The notes below the pieces were generated by a model that was not told where the DNA came from, did not search any database, and saw only the letters and a program-made list of their open reading frames with translations. The position numbers were made by a program, and so were the translations under genes. From Pseudomonas azadiae (lineage in GTDB: Bacteria; Pseudomonadota; Gammaproteobacteria; Pseudomonadales; Pseudomonadaceae): 64,000 nt of DNA. Positions 45,881-54,165 of this stretch are shown here, piece after piece. Every line of letters begins with the position of its first letter. Position 1 is the first letter of the stretch. The stretch lies in NCBI RefSeq assembly GCF_019145355.1, contig NZ_JAHSTY010000002.1, positions 310,001 through 374,000 on the forward strand, written 5' to 3'.

Positions 45881-45901
45881 AACTAGCAAAACAGCTAGGT
45901 T
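45881..45901 (-). promoter_or_regulatory. lux-box-like palindrome upstream of the first hydrolase gene
   Basis: On the minus strand AACCTAGC and GCTAGTT flank TGTTTT, an imperfect 21-bp inverted repeat. It shares AACCTA at one end and GCTAG(G)TT at the other with the element at 46757-46778. It lies 62-82 bp before the hydrolase ATG. Confidence 0.65.
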
Positions 45902-45912
45902 TTGCCGGTGGG

Positions 45913-46677
45913 TCAGTCTTCAAGCAAGCGGTAGTGGGTGGCGCGAACCACGGCCTGTACGCGATTCTTGGCGCCCAACTTGTGCATCGCCGAGGCCAGG
46001 TGCAGGGTGACCACCGCCAGTGAACGGCTCAATTGCGTGGCGATTTCGGCGGCGGTCAGGCCGTCGGCGGCCCATTTGAGGCACTCGCGCTCGCGTTTGG
46101 TCAGGTGGATGTGCGGGTAGGTGCGCAGCTCTTTGCTGAACAGCGGGTAGGCTGCCTCCTGCAACGCATGGGAAATCAGGCTGAAATCCGACAAGGTACG
46201 CTGCGCATCCTGCAATACGTGGCCGGCTTTGCCGGTACGCAGGCCGGTCAGCGAGGCGAAGCCGCCACGGGGCAGGTGGATCGGCACGCTGACGCCGCAG
46301 GTCAATTGCTGGTCGTGCAGGTAGGAAGACACCGGCGCGTGGCAGGGGTCGATGATCCTCTGCAAAGGCGTGTCGACCTTGACGTCATAGGACCACACAA
46401 ACGGTGACACCGTGCTCAGGGCCAGGTGTTGCACCGGGTCGATCTGGTAGAACCCTTTGCTGCACCACAAGGCATGCCAGTCTGGCGGGGTGTTGCGCAG
46501 TTCGAGCACCGAAGGGGTGATCAATGCACCATCCTGGTCAATCGGCACCGGGCTGTAGTCATACACCAGCGCATCGAAACCCAACTGCTGGGCGAGGATA
46601 AACGTGTTGTCCATCTGCTCATCCAGGCTCCTGCCCGGCATCAGACGGTGATTTAAGGCAGTCAGCTTGGCCAGCAT
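45913..46677 (-). CDS. LuxR solo of the OryR/PsoR/PipR type
   Basis: A 254-residue quorum-sensing-type regulator without a luxI gene nearby. The N-terminal ligand domain contains DWHALWCSKGFYQIDPVQH and SPFVWS. Numbered on the invariant Asp70-Pro71, Trp57 is kept but Tyr61 is Trp, a change typical of plant-signal-responsive LuxR solos. The C-terminal GerE helix-turn-helix is LTKRERECLKWAADGLTAAEIATQLSRSLAVVTLHLASAMHKLGAKNR. In related pseudomonads PipR sits beside pipA peptidase and peptide-transport genes, exactly as here. The ATG at 46677 follows GGGAG; an ATG at 46698 adds seven residues. Confidence 0.87.
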   Translation of the reverse strand: MLAKLTALNHRLMPGRSLDEQMDNTFILAQQLGFDALVYDYSPVPIDQDGALITPSVLELRNTPPDWHALWCSKGFYQIDPVQHLALSTVSPFVWSYDVKVDTPLQRIIDPCHAPVSSYLHDQQLTCGVSVPIHLPRGGFASLTGLRTGKAGHVLQDAQRTLSDFSLISHALQEAAYPLFSKELRTYPHIHLTKRERECLKWAADGLTAAEIATQLSRSLAVVTLHLASAMHKLGAKNRVQAVVRATHYRLLED

Positions 46678-46756
46678 CCTTTCTGCTCCCGAATTCATAT
46701 GAATCTCGACTTGCTGCAAGTAGAATGCCACGCCCCGGCGAAGGACTGCCAGGCCA

Positions 46757-46778
46757 AACCTATAAGAAATGCTAGGTT
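46757..46778 (+). promoter_or_regulatory. lux-box-like palindrome upstream of the second hydrolase gene
   Basis: AACCTA (46757-46762) and TAGGTT (46773-46778) are exact inverse copies across ten bases (TAAGAAATGC). It lies 83-104 bp before the second hydrolase ATG, and also upstream of the divergent luxR gene. Confidence 0.7.
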
Positions 46779-46860
46779 ATGGACGCGCGGCATCCTCGGT
46801 AGTGTTGGCCTGATAAACGGCTGCTACCTGCCAGGCCGACACAACACAAGGAAGGTATGC

Positions 46861-47748
46861 ATGTGGCGTGAAATTGCCCCCGACCAGCAGTACAGCGTGC
46901 AAGTCGATGGCCATGAACTCGTGGTCTACAGCTTCGGCCAAGGCGATGAGGTGCTGCTGTGCCTCAACGGCGGGCCGGGCCTGCCGTGTGACTACTTGCG
47001 CGACGCCCATGGCTGGCTCAAAGACCATAACCTGCGAGTGGTTGCATTCGACCAGCTTGGCACAGGCGCTTCAGCCAGGCCCACCGACGTTTCGTTGTGG
47101 GAAATCAGCCGTTATGTCGAAGAAGTCGAAACCGTGCGCCAGGCGCTGGGCCTGGGGCGCGTGCATTTGCTTGGGCATTCCTGGGGCGGCTGGCTTGGTA
47201 TCGAATACGCCATCCACTACCCCGATGCGCTGAAAAGCCTGATCCTGGAAAACACCGTCGGCGATATTCCGCACCTGTCCCGGGAGCTGGAGCGCCTGCG
47301 CGGCGCCCTCGGCAGCGAAACCGTGGCGATGATGCAACGCCACGAAGCCATGGGCACCCTCGACCACCCGCAATACCAGGCCGCGATCACCTTGCTCAAC
47401 TATCGCCACGTGTGCCGCCTCGACGAATGGCCCGAGCCGGTCAAGCGTTCCCTCGGTGACTGGAACATGGGCCCCTACGAAACCATGCAGGGGCCCAACG
47501 AATTCCTCTACATCGGCAATCTCAAGGACTGGAACCGCCTCGACGAGATGGCCGGGTTCAAGATGCCGATCCTGATCACCACCGGCCAGCACGACGAACT
47601 TACCCCGGCGTGCGCCCTGCGCATGAAGCTTGCGGCCACACATGCTGAACTGCACGTTTTCCCCAACAGCAGCCATATGCCGTTTTACGAGGAGCCCCAG
47701 GCGTATTTCCCGGTGTTGCTGGACTTCCTTGCACGTCACCGAGGCTGA
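46861..47748 (+). CDS. Proline iminopeptidase-family alpha/beta hydrolase (second copy)
   Basis: A 295-residue paralogue of the hydrolase encoded at 44887. Motifs: LCLNGGPGLPCDYLRDAHGWL, nucleophile LLGHSWGGWLGIEYA, Asp in ITTGQHDELTP, His in FPNSSHMPFYEE. The first residue of the HGGPG motif is Asn here. AAGGAAGG precedes the ATG at 46861; the long in-frame extension upstream overlaps the promoter palindrome and is not coding. It leads a six-gene operon, with the ABC permease gene starting 3 bp after its stop. Confidence 0.88.
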   Translation: MWREIAPDQQYSVQVDGHELVVYSFGQGDEVLLCLNGGPGLPCDYLRDAHGWLKDHNLRVVAFDQLGTGASARPTDVSLWEISRYVEEVETVRQALGLGRVHLLGHSWGGWLGIEYAIHYPDALKSLILENTVGDIPHLSRELERLRGALGSETVAMMQRHEAMGTLDHPQYQAAITLLNYRHVCRLDEWPEPVKRSLGDWNMGPYETMQGPNEFLYIGNLKDWNRLDEMAGFKMPILITTGQHDELTPACALRMKLAATHAELHVFPNSSHMPFYEEPQAYFPVLLDFLARHRG

Positions 47749-47751
47749 CGG

Positions 47752-48699
47752 ATGAACCTGGCGCGCTATCGTTTTGTGCTGTCTCGGCCGCTGCAATTGC
47801 TGCCGGTGCTGCTTGGCATCAGCCTGATCACCTTTGTGCTGGTGCGCTCGATCCCCGGCGACCCGGCGCGCGCCCTGCTGGGGTCGCGCAGCACGCCGGA
47901 TGCCTTGCTGAAGATTCGGGCGCAGTACGGCCTCGACCAACCGTTGTGGCTGCAATACTTCTACTTCCTGAAAAACCTGCTCAAGGGCGACCTTGGCCAA
48001 TCGCTGCTGTACAAGGTCGACGCCCTCAAGCTGATCGTCACCCGCATCGAGCCCACCCTGTTATTGGTGCTGGGCAGCGTGGTGCTGGCGCTGTTGATCG
48101 CGGTGCCGCTGGCGACCTTGGCCGCGCGCAACAAAGGCGGCTGGGCGGATAACCTGATCCGCGTGTTCACCACGGTCGGCCTGGGCATGCCGGCGTTCTG
48201 GCTGGGCCTGATGCTGATCCTGTTGCTGAGCGTGCAGTGGGGCCTGTTTCCGGTCTCCGGTTACGGCCGCACTTGGCTGGATAAGGTGCACCATATGGTG
48301 CTGCCGTGCCTGACCATCGCCCTGGCGCTGTCGGCGGTGCTGGTGCGTAACCTGCGCGCGAGCATGTTGATGGAGCTGCAGGCCGACCACGTCACCGCCG
48401 CCCGCGCACGTGGGCTGTCGGAAGCCGCCGTGTTCCGCCGTCATGTGTTGCCCAATTCACTGGTGCCGGCGGTCAACCTGCTGGCGGTGAATATCGGCTG
48501 GCTGATCAGCGGCACGGTGGTGATCGAAAGCCTGTTCGCCATTCCCGGCATCGGCCAACTGCTGGTGCGCGGCATTTTCACCCGCGATTACATGGTGGTG
48601 CAGGGCGTGGCCATGGTGCTGGCCTGTGCGACGGTGGTGGTCAACTTTATCGCCGACGTGGTGACGGTGGCCCTCGACCCGCGAGTGAAGATGCAATGA
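47752..48699 (+). CDS. Peptide ABC transporter permease, DppB type
   Basis: A 315-residue inner-membrane permease with six segments. The N-terminal LLPVLLGISLITFVLVRSIPGDPAR is typical of OppB/DppB, and the EAA loop is ADHVTAARARGLSEAAVFRRHVLPNSLVPAVN. It overlaps the next permease gene by 4 bp. With the three genes that follow and the binding protein it forms a complete oligopeptide importer. Confidence 0.9.
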   Translation: MNLARYRFVLSRPLQLLPVLLGISLITFVLVRSIPGDPARALLGSRSTPDALLKIRAQYGLDQPLWLQYFYFLKNLLKGDLGQSLLYKVDALKLIVTRIEPTLLLVLGSVVLALLIAVPLATLAARNKGGWADNLIRVFTTVGLGMPAFWLGLMLILLLSVQWGLFPVSGYGRTWLDKVHHMVLPCLTIALALSAVLVRNLRASMLMELQADHVTAARARGLSEAAVFRRHVLPNSLVPAVNLLAVNIGWLISGTVVIESLFAIPGIGQLLVRGIFTRDYMVVQGVAMVLACATVVVNFIADVVTVALDPRVKMQ

Positions 48700-49553
48700 G
48701 CAGCCGCCCGATGATTGCCCCGTGGCGCTTGCGCCTGCGTTTTGGTTTTCGCAACGGTCGCCTGACCGCTGCGTGGGGCCTGTTGATTCTGCTGATGTGG
48801 CTGGCGCTCGCGCTGTTTGCGCCGTGGATCGCGCCCTATGACCCGATTGCGCAAAACACCGATGCCAGTTTGCTCGGCCCCGGCCTTGCCCATCCATTTG
48901 GTACGGACAACTACGGCAGGGACATCCTTTCGAGGGTGATCTGGGGCGCGCGCATCGACCTGCAACTGGCCATCGTCGGGGTGATCTTTCCGTTCATGAT
49001 TGGCACCTTTATCGGCGCGGTCTCCGGCTACATCGGCGGTCGTTTCGACAGTGTCTGCATGCGCGTGATCGATGTGATCCTGGCGTTCCCGTTCCTGGTA
49101 CTGATGCTGGCGATCATGGCCATCCTCGGTCCGGGCTTGCAGAGTTTTTATATCGCCATGGCGCTGGTGGGCTGGGTGTCGTACGCGCGGCTGATCCGTT
49201 CGCAGATCCTGGTGCTCAAGGAAAGCGACTTTGCCCTGGCCGCCAAGAGCCTGGGTTTTGGCCACGGGCGCATTTTGTTCCGGCACCTGTTGCCCAATGC
49301 GATGTTCGGCTCGATTGTATTTTCCATGTCTGACGCGGTGCTGGTGCTGCTCAATGGCGCCGCGGTGAGTTACCTGGGCCTGGGTGTGCAACCGCCGACC
49401 GCCGAATGGGGAACGATGGTCGCCGAAGGGCAAGCGTTTATAACCACCGCCTGGTGGATCTGCACCTTTCCAGGGTTGGCCATCGTGACCTTGGCCATGG
49501 GTTTCAGCCTGCTGGCCGACGGTGTGGCGCAAGTGTTGGGGGACCGCTCATGA
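48696..49553 (+). CDS. Peptide ABC transporter permease, DppC type
   Basis: A 285-residue permease. GPGLAHPFGTDNYGRDILSRVIWGARIDLQLAIVGV is the hallmark of OppC/DppC; the EAA loop is ALAAKSLGFGHGRILFRHLLPNAMFGSIV. The N-terminal 24 residues are basic and cytosolic. It starts inside the dppB-like stop (ATGA) and ends overlapping the ATPase gene by 4 bp. Confidence 0.9.
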   Translation: MSSRPMIAPWRLRLRFGFRNGRLTAAWGLLILLMWLALALFAPWIAPYDPIAQNTDASLLGPGLAHPFGTDNYGRDILSRVIWGARIDLQLAIVGVIFPFMIGTFIGAVSGYIGGRFDSVCMRVIDVILAFPFLVLMLAIMAILGPGLQSFYIAMALVGWVSYARLIRSQILVLKESDFALAAKSLGFGHGRILFRHLLPNAMFGSIVFSMSDAVLVLLNGAAVSYLGLGVQPPTAEWGTMVAEGQAFITTAWWICTFPGLAIVTLAMGFSLLADGVAQVLGDRS

Positions 49554-50506
49554 GCCTGCTGCACGTGCGCGACCTCAGCGTGATCGCCAATAACGCCGGG
49601 CGTGATCTCACGCTGGTAGACCGCGTGTCCTTTGACCTGGCCGAAGGCGAAATCCTCGGGCTGGTGGGGGAAAGCGGCTCCGGCAAGACCATGGCCTGTC
49701 GCGGCCTGATGCGCCTGCTGCCGTCGCCCAATTTGCGCGTCCAGGGCGGCGCGGTTCGGCTGGCGGGCGAGGACTTGCTGCAACTCGATGAGGCCGGTAT
49801 GCGCGCCGTGCGCGGCGGTCAGTTGGGCATGATCTTCCAGAACCCCAGCAGCCACCTCGACCCGCTGATGCGCATCGGCGAGCAGATCGCCGAGGGCATT
49901 CGCCTGCACCAGGGCGCGTCGAAAAAGGACGCGCGGTTGCAGGCCATCGACGTGCTGCGCCAGGTCGGCATTCCCGATCCCCAGGCGCGAGTCGACAACT
50001 ACCCCCACGAGTTTTCCGGCGGCATGCGTCAACGCGCGATGATCGCCGTGGCCCTGGGCTGCAACCCCAAGGTGCTGATCGCCGACGAGCCGACCACGGC
50101 CCTGGATGTGACGGTGCAGGCGCAAATCCTGCGGCTGTTGCTGGAGCTGCGTGATCAACGCGGCCTGTCGATTATCATGATTACCCACGACCTCGGCGTG
50201 GTCGCGCAAACCTGCGATGCCATCGCCGTGATGTATGCCGGGCGCCTGTGTGAGCACGGCAGCAAATATGAGTTGCTGGCGCATCCGCAGCATCCTTACA
50301 CCGCGGGCCTGATCGATTGCCAGCCCGCCCACAGCAGCGGTCACGCGCTGTTGCGCACCATCCCCGGACAGCCGCCGTTGCTCGACGCATTGCCCGCCGG
50401 CTGCCGATTCAACCCGCGTTGCCCGCAGGCCGGCGCCTTGTGCACCGAGGCGCTGCCGCAAGGTTCGCGGGTCGCCTGTCATTACCCTTTGGGAGCGCAT
50501 TCATGA
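49550..50506 (+). CDS. Peptide ABC transporter ATPase, DppD type
   Basis: A 318-residue ATPase. Walker A GESGSGKT, Q-loop FQNPSSHLDP, signature FSGGMRQRAMIAVAL, Walker B VLIADEPTTALD and switch MITHD are intact. The C-terminal oligopeptide extension, with clustered Cys typical of this subfamily, reads LPAGCRFNPRCPQAGALCTEALP...RVACHYP. The ATG at 49550 overlaps the preceding stop. Confidence 0.92.
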   Translation: MSLLHVRDLSVIANNAGRDLTLVDRVSFDLAEGEILGLVGESGSGKTMACRGLMRLLPSPNLRVQGGAVRLAGEDLLQLDEAGMRAVRGGQLGMIFQNPSSHLDPLMRIGEQIAEGIRLHQGASKKDARLQAIDVLRQVGIPDPQARVDNYPHEFSGGMRQRAMIAVALGCNPKVLIADEPTTALDVTVQAQILRLLLELRDQRGLSIIMITHDLGVVAQTCDAIAVMYAGRLCEHGSKYELLAHPQHPYTAGLIDCQPAHSSGHALLRTIPGQPPLLDALPAGCRFNPRCPQAGALCTEALPQGSRVACHYPLGAHS

Positions 50507-51474
50507 GCCTGTTGCAGATCAAGGACCTTGAGGTGAAGTTTGCCGCGTCCGGCAGCGGCGTGTTCGGCTTGAACAAGCAGTGGGTGAGGGCGGTAAACGG
50601 CGTGTCCCTGGACCTGGCGGCGGGTGAAACCCTGGGGTTGGTCGGCGAGTCCGGCAGCGGCAAGAGCACCCTCGGCCGGGCGGTCTTGCACCTCAACCCG
50701 ATCAGCGCCGGCCAGGTGTTGTTCGATGGCGTCGACATGGCGCACGGCAGCGCCATCGACATCACCCGATTGCGGCATGAAACCGCGATGATTTTCCAAG
50801 ACCCCTACGCCGCGCTGAACCCGCGCCAGACCATCGGCGAAATTATTGCCGAAGTGCTGCGCGTGCAGCGCAAGGTTGCGCCGGTGCAGATCCCCGCCCG
50901 CGTTAACGAATTGCTCGACCTGGTCGGCCTGCGCCCCGAACTGGCCAGCCGTAAACCCGGCTCCCTCAGCGGCGGCCAGTGCCAGCGCGTCGGCATCGCC
51001 CGGGCGCTGGCGGTGGAGCCACGGCTGATCATCGCCGATGAATGCGTGGCGGCGCTGGATGTGTCGATCCAGGGCCAGATCATCAACCTGCTGCTGGAAT
51101 TGCAACAGCGCATGAACCTGGCGATCCTGTTTATCGCCCATGACCTGGCCATCGTGCGGCGCTTGTGCGACCGCGTGGCGGTGATGTACCTGGGCAAGAT
51201 CGTCGAGGAGGGGCCGGTGGAAGCGGTCTTCACCTCGCCGCGCCATCCCTACACGGCGGCGTTGATCCAGGCGATCCCCGAGATCGATCCGCATCGGCCG
51301 TTGCCTACGGAGCCCTTGCCGGGTGAGCCCCCGAGCCCACTGAATTTGCCTACGGGCTGCGCCTTTCACCCGCGTTGCCGGCACGCCCGCGCAATGTGTT
51401 CCGTGGTATTGCCGCCGACCCATTTCCTGCACGAGCATCGGTACAGTTGCGTGCTTGAAGAACCTTTGCTTTGA
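50503..51474 (+). CDS. Peptide ABC transporter ATPase, DppF type
   Basis: A 323-residue ATPase paired with the DppD-type protein. Walker A GESGSGKST, Q-loop FQDPYAALNP, switch FIAHD and the Cys-bearing tail (LPTGCAFHPRCRHARAMCS) are standard. Two motifs carry unusual cysteines: the signature is LSGGQCQRVGIARAL (usually GGQRQR) and Walker B is LIIADECVAALD (usually ADEPVSALD). The catalytic Glu is kept. The ATG overlaps the dppD-like stop by 4 bp. Confidence 0.91.
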   Translation: MSLLQIKDLEVKFAASGSGVFGLNKQWVRAVNGVSLDLAAGETLGLVGESGSGKSTLGRAVLHLNPISAGQVLFDGVDMAHGSAIDITRLRHETAMIFQDPYAALNPRQTIGEIIAEVLRVQRKVAPVQIPARVNELLDLVGLRPELASRKPGSLSGGQCQRVGIARALAVEPRLIIADECVAALDVSIQGQIINLLLELQQRMNLAILFIAHDLAIVRRLCDRVAVMYLGKIVEEGPVEAVFTSPRHPYTAALIQAIPEIDPHRPLPTEPLPGEPPSPLNLPTGCAFHPRCRHARAMCSVVLPPTHFLHEHRYSCVLEEPLL

Positions 51475-51506
51475 CCCTCTGCCATTCATTAACAAGGAGT
51501 TGTGAT

Positions 51507-53021
51507 ATGCAATCGCGCCACTTGAAGTTGCTCGCCGCCGCTACGTTGACCGCCTGGTCCCTGACTGCAGGGCTGGCACAGGCCGCTGGTGTTCTCACCA
51601 TCGGCTGCCGTGAAGACAGCACCACGTTCGACCCGATCAAAAGCGCGCAGAACCGCGACACCTGGGTGTTCGCCAACGTCTACGACACCCTCGTGCGCGT
51701 GGACAACCTGGGGACCAAGATGGAACCGGGCCTGGCCGAAAGCTGGAATATTTCTCAGGACGGCCTGACCTACACCTTCAAGCTGCGTGATGCCAAGTTC
51801 TCCGACGGCTCGGCGATCACCGCTGACGATGCGGCGTTCAGCCTGTTGCGCATCCGCGACAACAAGGCCTCGCTGTGGGCCGACCCGTTCAACCTGATCA
51901 GCACCGCCAAGGCGTCGGACCCGAAGACCCTGGTGGTCACGCTGAAGACCCCGGCCGTCGCCTTCCTTTCGCAACTGGCGTCGCCGACGGTGTCGATCCT
52001 GTCGGAAAAAGCCATGACCAGGATGGGCGAAGACGCCTACTCGGAAAACCCGGTGACCTCCGGCGCGTTTACCGTGGACGAGTGGCGCAAGGGCGATCGC
52101 GTCATCCTCAAGAAGAACCCGAACTTCTGGCAGGCCAAGCAGGTGAGCCTGGATGGCGTGGAGTGGGTGTCGGTCACCGATGACAATACGCGCATGCGCA
52201 TGGTGCAGAACAACGAGCTGGACACCGCGATCTTCGTACCTTTCTCGCGGGTTGAAGAGCTGAAGAAAGACAAGAACGTAGTGATCCACGCCGACCCGTC
52301 CACCCGTGAAGATCACCTGCTGATCAACCACGAACACGGCCTGCTGGCCAAGCCGGAAGTGCGTCAGGCGCTGGACATGGCCATCGACAAGCAATCGCTG
52401 GTCAAGACCGCCACTTACGGCCAGGGCACCGTGGCCTATTCCTACATCCCGAAGGGCTCGCTGTACCACTACGCCAACAACCTGCAACGCCCGTATGACC
52501 CGACCGCCGCCAAGAAGCTGCTGGAACAGGCCGGCGCCAAGGACTTGAAACTCAACTACGTGGTCAACGCCGGCAACGAAGCCGACGAGCAGATCGCGGT
52601 GATCATCAAGGACCAACTGGCCAAGGTCGGCGTGACCGCCAACCTGCAAAAGGTCGACCCGACCCAGAGCTGGCAGATGCTGGTGGACGGTGAGTACGAT
52701 ATTTCGGTGATGTACTGGACCAACGACATCCTCGACCCGGACCAGAAGACCACGTTCGTGCTGGGCCACGACACCAACCAGAATTACATGACCCGATACA
52801 AGAACGACAAGGTCAAGGACCTGGTGGCCGCCGCGCGGATCGAGGCCGACCCTGCCAAGCGCGAGCAAATGTATGTCGAACTGCAGAAACTGGCGAAACA
52901 GGATGTGAACTGGATCGACTTGTATTACAGCCCGTACATCAACATCTCACGCAAAAATGTGAGCAACTTCCTGCAAAACCCGCTGGGGCGATTCACGCTT
53001 GAGGAAGTGGTGAAAAACTAA
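51507..53021 (+). CDS. Peptide ABC transporter substrate-binding protein
   Basis: A 504-residue periplasmic protein of the SBP_bac_5 family. The signal peptide MQSRHLKLLAAATLTAWSLTAGLAQA ends at AQA/AG. The mature start LTIGCREDSTTFDPIKSAQNRDTWVFANVYDTLVR, then EPGLAESWNISQDGLTYTFKLRDAKFSDGSAITADD, is diagnostic. AAGGAG precedes the ATG, 32 bp after the ATPase stop, so it is the last gene of the hydrolase-transporter operon. The ligand is probably a short peptide or peptide-like signal. Confidence 0.92.
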   Translation: MQSRHLKLLAAATLTAWSLTAGLAQAAGVLTIGCREDSTTFDPIKSAQNRDTWVFANVYDTLVRVDNLGTKMEPGLAESWNISQDGLTYTFKLRDAKFSDGSAITADDAAFSLLRIRDNKASLWADPFNLISTAKASDPKTLVVTLKTPAVAFLSQLASPTVSILSEKAMTRMGEDAYSENPVTSGAFTVDEWRKGDRVILKKNPNFWQAKQVSLDGVEWVSVTDDNTRMRMVQNNELDTAIFVPFSRVEELKKDKNVVIHADPSTREDHLLINHEHGLLAKPEVRQALDMAIDKQSLVKTATYGQGTVAYSYIPKGSLYHYANNLQRPYDPTAAKKLLEQAGAKDLKLNYVVNAGNEADEQIAVIIKDQLAKVGVTANLQKVDPTQSWQMLVDGEYDISVMYWTNDILDPDQKTTFVLGHDTNQNYMTRYKNDKVKDLVAAARIEADPAKREQMYVELQKLAKQDVNWIDLYYSPYINISRKNVSNFLQNPLGRFTLEEVVKN

Positions 53022-53035
53022 CATTTCAAATCAAA

Positions 53036-53221
53036 TGTGGGAGCTGGCTCGCGAAGGCGGTCTGTAGTGAGCGGGCTTGCCCCGCGCTGGGCTGCGGCCC
53101 CAATAAAGACACCGCCAACCTCCAGGTGGAACCGAGCCGCTTGGTGTGGGGCCGCTTCGCCACCCAGCGCGGGGCAAGCCCGCTCACTACACTGCTATCG
53201 CAGGCAAGCCAGCTCCCACAT
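53036..53221. repeat. Nested REPINs: one REPIN inserted in another
   Basis: The outer pair is of the gtgggagctggc type (left arm from 53036, right arm to 53221). Inside, at 53063-53191, lies a complete REPIN of the other type, TGTAGTGAGCGGGCTTGCCC with its complement. The outer spacer is broken at the insertion point. Confidence 0.85.
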
Positions 53222-53246
53222 TTTTGGTTCTGCGGTGTGTCAGGGG

Positions 53247-53987
53247 TTATTGCGCGTCGAACGCCTGGCCATTGATGCCAGTACTGTCCGGCCCCATCAG
53301 GTACAGATACACCGGCATGATCTCCTCCGGTGCCGGCCGTTCCATCGGGTTTTCCCCTGGATACGCCTGGGCCCGCATGCTGGTGCGTGTGCCGCCGGGG
53401 TTGATGCTGTTGGCGCGCACCGCCGCGACGTCTTCGAGCTCATCGGCGAGGGTTTGCATCAGGCCTTCAGTGGCGAACTTCGACACCCCGTAAGCCCCCC
53501 AATAAGCCCGGCCCTTGCGCCCGACGCTGCTGGAGGTGAACACCACCGACGCATCCTGTGACAGCTTGAGCAGCGGCAGCAAGGTGCTGGTCAGCATGAA
53601 CATTGCGTTGACGTTCACGTGCATCACGCGCATGAAATTCTCGCCGGACAACTGCTCGATCGGCGTGCGTGGGCCGATGATGGACGCGTTGTGCAGCAGG
53701 CCGTCGAGGCGGCCGAATGCCTTTTCGATCATCGCCGCCAGCTCATCGTATTGATGAGGCAGGGCGGTCTCCAGGTTGAACGGAATCACCACCGGTTGCG
53801 GCTGGCCCGCCGCTTCGATCTCGTCATACACCTGTGCCAGGTTGGCTTCGGTCTTGCCCAGCAACAGCACGGTCGCGCCATGGGCAGCGTAGGCCTTCGC
53901 CGCCGCCGCGCCAATCCCGCGACCGGCGCCGGTCACCAGGATCACCCGGTCTTTGAGCAGATCTGGAGGTGCGCAGTAATCAAACAT
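53247..53987 (-). CDS. YciK-family short-chain dehydrogenase
   Basis: A 246-residue SDR. Nucleotide motif VTGAGRGIGAAAAKAYAAHG, NAS in LLHNASIIGP, catalytic Ser in SSSVGRKGRAYWGAYGVSKFATEG with Tyr and Lys in the YxxxK form. The N-terminus MFDYCAPPDLLKDRVILV and the C-terminal GPDSTGINGQAFDAQ match the YciK family. The substrate is unknown. In P. aeruginosa the orthologue also lies next to mupP and ubiG. The start MFDY was chosen over a Met five codons upstream. Confidence 0.88.
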   Translation of the reverse strand: MFDYCAPPDLLKDRVILVTGAGRGIGAAAAKAYAAHGATVLLLGKTEANLAQVYDEIEAAGQPQPVVIPFNLETALPHQYDELAAMIEKAFGRLDGLLHNASIIGPRTPIEQLSGENFMRVMHVNVNAMFMLTSTLLPLLKLSQDASVVFTSSSVGRKGRAYWGAYGVSKFATEGLMQTLADELEDVAAVRANSINPGGTRTSMRAQAYPGENPMERPAPEEIMPVYLYLMGPDSTGINGQAFDAQ

Positions 53988-54042
53988 AAATAGCCTCGAC
54001 AAAATTCACAGTGAAACAGCCCTCAATGTGGAATCCAATTCC

Positions 54043-54132
54043 TGTGGGAGCTGGCTTGCCTGCGATCGCGGCCTGTCAGTTGGCATGTGTGCTGGCTGAC
54101 AGACCGCGATCGCAGGCAAGCCAGCTCCCACA
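54043..54132. repeat. REPIN of the gtgggagctggcttgcctgcgat type
   Basis: TGTGGGAGCTGGCTTGCCTG and its complement with GCGATCGCGG paired to CCGCGATCGC inside. It separates mupP from the yciK-like gene. Confidence 0.92.
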
Positions 54133-54165
54133 TTGACCTCAGTGTTTGTAAGATTTTTTGCGATC

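Noticed and set aside
46699..46860. N-terminal extension of the second peptidase to 46699
   Set aside because: It covers the lux-box-like palindrome and has no family similarity; the ATG at 46861 has a strong ribosome site and gives the normal length.
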